From an uncultured Gardnerella sp. (GTDB lineage: Bacteria > Actinomycetota > Actinomycetes > Actinomycetales > Bifidobacteriaceae), in contig CAMYED010000003.1 in NCBI GenBank assembly GCA_947254595.1, positions 1 to 36,423 of the forward strand: 36,423 nt of DNA, given 5' to 3'. Under the pieces are notes generated by a model that was not told the DNA's origin, made no database searches, and saw only the letters and a list, made by a program, of their open reading frames with translations. Shown here one piece after another: positions 33,813 through 36,423 of this stretch (its first letter is position 1; each line of letters opens with the position of its first letter). The position numbers were made by a program, and so were the translations under genes.

Positions 33813-35123
33813 ATGCAGACACTTTATGTTTTGTTACGAACCGTGCAAAAACTTAAAAAGCGCAATATATGCTCGGCGCTGAAAGCTGGTGCGTACGTAT
33901 TATGCGCATTAAAAGCTGGCACATGCGTATTATTAGCAACAACATTAAGCGCGTGCGGAACACTGCAAAACATTCACATAGATCACAATGCAAATATAGC
34001 TGGAGCCGGTTCTGGAACTGCGGCCTCCGCAAATGATGCGTCAACAGAAAACGCATGCGCAAAAGCGTACAGAATCGCTCAAAAAAATCAACGCATAATT
34101 GATAAAGAAATTGGCGAAAACACTGGAAAAAACACTGGAAAAAACACTGGCAAAGAAGCCGGAAAAGAAGCAGGAAAAGACACTGAGCGCGTAACAATCG
34201 AAGTTTGGAAAGATGCTGCTAAAAACTGGGAAACCGTTGCGCAACAATGCCCAGGAAGATTAAGCGAAAGCATTGTTTACAGCGCTAAAGCAAAGTGGTC
34301 GCTACTAAATCAAGGCAAAAACTTAAGCGAAATCGTAACCGAAGAAACCGAAGGAACCGACGAAACTGGAAGCGAAACTGAAGAAACTGGCGACAAAAAT
34401 TCAATAACACAACAAATCGAACACAACGCTTACATTCAAATGCGCGAAGTCTTAAACAATTACACGCATTTTCAGTGGACTCACAATCCCCTTGCTAAAG
34501 CCGCAGCCGCAGAAGACAAACTCGCGTTTATTCTGCAAACTCTAGCCGCAAAAAAAATTCCAGGATTACCGTTAGAGTACAGCGACATGGCCTCAACGAA
34601 TGCACAAAGTTTTATGCACGCCGCCCAAGAAGGAGCAGACTTACGCAAAAAAGTGTACGAAATCCCTACAAAAGCGCTTTCTAGCGGAAAAATGCAAGAT
34701 GCGGCAAGCGGAAAGGATTTGCCAATTGAAGCCATTGCTTACATGGATTGCGCGCGAGAAGAACTCGCAGCATTCCAGCAAATAATATCAATTGCGCCTG
34801 CGAAAGAAAATGCTGCTAGCGCAAAACAACGCAATGCTGGCGAAGTTGATTATGCTGGCGGAGTTGATTATGCTGGCGAAAGCGCAAGCATCATACATAA
34901 GAACACGAACACAAACGCAAAAAACGCTGCAGGCTCAAAAAACGCTGCTGGCTCAAAAAACGCTGCTGGCGGTAGCGAAAGCGGCGAGTACGGTAGCGGA
35001 AAATACGCTGCAATTCGCGCGCAACAAGCATTCAAAAACGCAATCGTAAACTTAATCACCTCGCGATTATTGCGCGCTTACGCACTCGGTTACCCCGACG
35101 ACGTAAACCTAATACTGAAGTAA
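33813..35123 (+). CDS. Repeat-rich lipoprotein, unknown function
   Basis: A 436-residue protein of no family I recognise. The N terminus is a lipoprotein signal: basic residues, a hydrophobic stretch (24-45) and the lipobox TLSAC with lipidated Cys48. The signal itself contains an internal duplication (ALKAGAYVL and ALKAGTCVL). The mature part is mostly helical, with several in-frame tandem repeats: NTGK x2-3 then EAGK x2 (about 102-120), VDYAG x2, and KNAAGS x3 (about 367-385), plus an acidic E/T/G stretch near 175-195. No Shine-Dalgarno is obvious; TATTTT eight bases before the ATG could serve a leaderless start. It is divergent from nusA across a 12-bp repeat tract, and no terminator is obvious downstream. 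Confidence 0.8.
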   Translation: MQTLYVLLRTVQKLKKRNICSALKAGAYVLCALKAGTCVLLATTLSACGTLQNIHIDHNANIAGAGSGTAASANDASTENACAKAYRIAQKNQRIIDKEIGENTGKNTGKNTGKEAGKEAGKDTERVTIEVWKDAAKNWETVAQQCPGRLSESIVYSAKAKWSLLNQGKNLSEIVTEETEGTDETGSETEETGDKNSITQQIEHNAYIQMREVLNNYTHFQWTHNPLAKAAAAEDKLAFILQTLAAKKIPGLPLEYSDMASTNAQSFMHAAQEGADLRKKVYEIPTKALSSGKMQDAASGKDLPIEAIAYMDCAREELAAFQQIISIAPAKENAASAKQRNAGEVDYAGGVDYAGESASIIHKNTNTNAKNAAGSKNAAGSKNAAGGSESGEYGSGKYAAIRAQQAFKNAIVNLITSRLLRAYALGYPDDVNLILK

Positions 35124-35179
35124 TCAAAGCAACTCAGCCGAAAACAAACTAATAACTTAACGCGGTATGCGATAATTCG

Positions 35180-35225
35180 TTAGTTGCTGTACGCGCGCGT
35201 AAAGAAACTAACGCGCGCGACCTGC
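35180..35225. repeat. Single 52-bp-family unit at the left flank of element A
   Basis: CGTTAGTT (about 35178-35185) and AACTAACG (about 35206-35213) flank GTACGCGCGCGTAAAG, with the GTAA half at 35199. It is the unit into which the first double-hairpin element appears to be built. Confidence 0.7.
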
Positions 35226-35595
35226 TTTTGTTTCCTGCGAGTTTTTGTTTGCTGTGGCGCGAGTTTTGGGGGATTTCTCTCCTCGAACGCCCCGTCCTTC
35301 AGTCGCTCTGGTTGCTAAAGGTTCTCATGTCTACTTCGTTCTCTAAGAACGTTGCTCCATCAGTCCTCTTTTAGTTCTCGTAGAGAAATCCCCCAAACTC
35401 TGCGTGCATAATCATTAATAACCGTGCCTTATCGCAGAGATTTTTCGATTTTTCTTCTTCACTCGGCGAATCAGCAGCCTACGGCTCTGCCTTCGGCTCT
35501 GACGTTCACCTCGCTCAGTGCAAAAAATCTCAAATCTCTACCACACGAATATGCGTACGGCATTAGTTTTACAGCAACGTAACGAAACTAACGCA
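35199..35595 (+). repeat. Double-hairpin element, copy A
   Basis: About 380 bp lie between the GTAA marks at 35199 and 35579, with no coding frame. The first hairpin has arms 35261-35280 (GAGTTTTGGGGGATTTCTCT) and 35382-35400, 19 bp paired with one bulge. Its loop holds a small stem GTTCT-CTA-AGAAC at 35338-35350. The second has arms 35437-35447 (GAGATTTTTCG) and 35521-35531 region with one mismatch. It is repeated at 35735-36131. Confidence 0.85.
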
Positions 35596-35760
35596 CGCAA
35601 TCGCAGAAACAGCATTGGCTTTACACGCGCGTAACGAAACTAACGCACACGAACGTAGAAACGGCATTAGCCTTACAGCAGCGTAACGAAACTAACGCGC
35701 GCAATCACAGAAACGGCATTGGCTTTACAGCGATGTAACGAAACTAACGCGCGCGACCTG
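35565..35760. repeat. 52-bp-period palindromic array, copy 4
   Basis: Four units with GTAACG at 35579, 35631, 35683 and 35735 are spaced exactly 52 bp. They join element copy A to copy B. Each carries GGCATT before and AACTAACGC after the core, and the sequence between cores is itself conserved, unlike CRISPR spacers. Confidence 0.9.
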
Positions 35761-36131
35761 CTTTTGTTTCCTGCGAGTTTTTGTTTGGCGTAGCGCGAGT
35801 TTTGGGGGATTTCTCTCCTCGAACGCCCCGTCCTTCGTCGCTCTGGCTGTTAGAGAATTTTAGTGTGTTCGCCTATTTTTAGGAATGTTGCTTCCTCAGT
35901 CCTCTTTTAGTTCTCGTAGAGAAATCCCCCAAACTCTGCGTGTTTAATCATTAATAACCGTGCCTTATCGCAGAGATTTTTCGATTTTTCTTCTTCGCTC
36001 GGCGAATCAGCAGCCTGCGGCTCTGCCTTCGGCTCTGACGTTCACCTCGCTCAGTGCGAAAAATCTCAAATCTCTACCACACGAATATGCGTACGGCATT
36101 AGTTTTACAGCAGCGTAACGAAAATAACGCG
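35735..36131 (+). repeat. Double-hairpin element, copy B
   Basis: Second copy, again exactly 380 bp between flanking GTAA marks (35735 and 36115). First-hairpin arms are 35797-35816 and 35918-35936; the inner loop is strongly diverged from copy A but still forms a small stem CCTA-TTTT-TAGG at 35872-35883. The second hairpin has perfect 11-bp arms at 35973-35983 and 36057-36067. The stems and the outer sequences are nearly identical between the copies. Confidence 0.85.
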
Positions 36132-36185
36132 CGCTCACCAAGATTCGACATTGCCTGTACAACAATGTAACGAAACTAACGCGCT
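36100..36185. repeat. 52-bp-period palindromic array, copy 5
   Basis: Two units with GTAACG at 36115 and 36167, 52 bp apart. A degenerate third (GTAACG at 36226) is out of register by 7 bp. This flanks the right side of element copy B. Confidence 0.8.
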
Positions 36186-36423
36186 GCAGTTTATACGTTA
36201 TTAATGCAGATGGCATTCTGCACAAGTAACGCGCTCGCTACACACGCCCCACTCAAGTCCACAAACGCTCGAGCGCGCTTTGGCCTCGCTTGCGTTGGAA
36301 GCACACCAATCTGCCCTGCCTGCGTCAATCGAGACGCAGGCAGACCGAGCTTTCACTGAAAGTGCACCGCACTTTCAGTTTTGAGAAAGCTCGGCAGAAT
36401 AAAAAAGCTTCAAGCGCGAAATA
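36186..36423. other. Right-edge non-coding stretch with nested hairpins
   Basis: No gene is visible. CTGCCTGCGTC (36316-36326) and its perfect complement (36333-36343) form an 11-bp stem with a 6-nt loop. Next to it, perfect 10-bp outer arms 36345-36354 (CCGAGCTTTC) and 36385-36394 enclose perfect 10-bp inner arms 36356-36365 (CTGAAAGTGC) and 36369-36378. On the minus strand TTTTTT (A at about 36401-36406) lies upstream of this structure, not after it, so it is not a normal terminator for either strand. Confidence 0.7.

Noticed and set aside
35565..35760. CRISPR array suggested by regular 52-bp spacing
   Set aside because: The repeated core is short, palindromic and degenerate, the sequence between cores is conserved rather than unique, units occur in several gaps and both orientations, and no cas genes are present.
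35199..36131. Insertion sequence with transposase
   Set aside because: No open frame of useful length or transposase motif exists in either copy, so at most a non-autonomous element is possible.
36316..36394. Ordinary intrinsic terminator at the right edge
   Set aside because: The hairpins are strong but no T run follows on either strand, and no gene end is visible next to them.

Overview
The window looks like a chromosomal segment of a low-GC member of the Bifidobacteriaceae, most likely Gardnerella. Supporting signs are actinobacterial families (the tiny bS22 ribosomal protein, a GlxR-type Crp regulator, a PG-binding/YkuD L,D-transpeptidase), the nusA-infB-rbfA-truB-ribF block, AT-leaning composition, and several genes without a Shine-Dalgarno that may be leaderless. 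The genus call is inference from the reading; no search was run. No tRNA, rRNA, phage, IS transposase or CRISPR array was found.

Layout. 262-2482: a DeoR-family repressor diverges from pyrD; four AAACGAACA sites spaced exactly 23 bp lie between them. 2766-13451 (all minus strand): an alpha/beta hydrolase, a cell-wall L,D-transpeptidase overlapping an App1-type phosphatase gene, an oligopeptidase B-like serine peptidase, a Crp/Fnr regulator and a class A penicillin-binding protein. 13613-19045 (plus): diacylglycerol-kinase-like enzyme, phosphoglucomutase, an extended RNase HI and ribose-5-phosphate isomerase. 19198-21658: bS22 and a small membrane protein (minus), then radA (plus). 21751-26153 (minus): a candidate salvage cassette of ADP-ribosylglycohydrolase, PfkB kinase, NCS1 permease and cysteine hydrolase, directly downstream of ribF. 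26181-33593 (minus): ribF, truB, rbfA, infB, nusA. 33813-35123: a repeat-rich lipoprotein. 35124-36423: about 1.3 kb without genes, filled with repeats.

How the genes work together. pgm and rpiA are central carbon genes. The PBP, the transpeptidase and the lipoprotein act at the envelope. The nusA-ribF block serves transcription and translation. The cassette at 21751-26153 resembles E. coli yegTUV (transporter, ADP-ribosylglycohydrolase, PfkB kinase) with an added amidase-like enzyme, which suggests import, N-glycoside cleavage, sugar phosphorylation and base processing of an unknown nucleoside-like compound.

The most unusual signal is non-coding. Palindromic units built around TTACA-NNNN-TGTAA recur in at least four gaps with an exact 52-bp period, close to five helical turns. 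Near the right end two ~380-bp copies of a double-hairpin element are embedded in such arrays, and partial copies lie elsewhere. The 3' ends of several genes have also been tandemly duplicated into the adjoining gap, and many proteins carry in-frame simple-sequence repeats.
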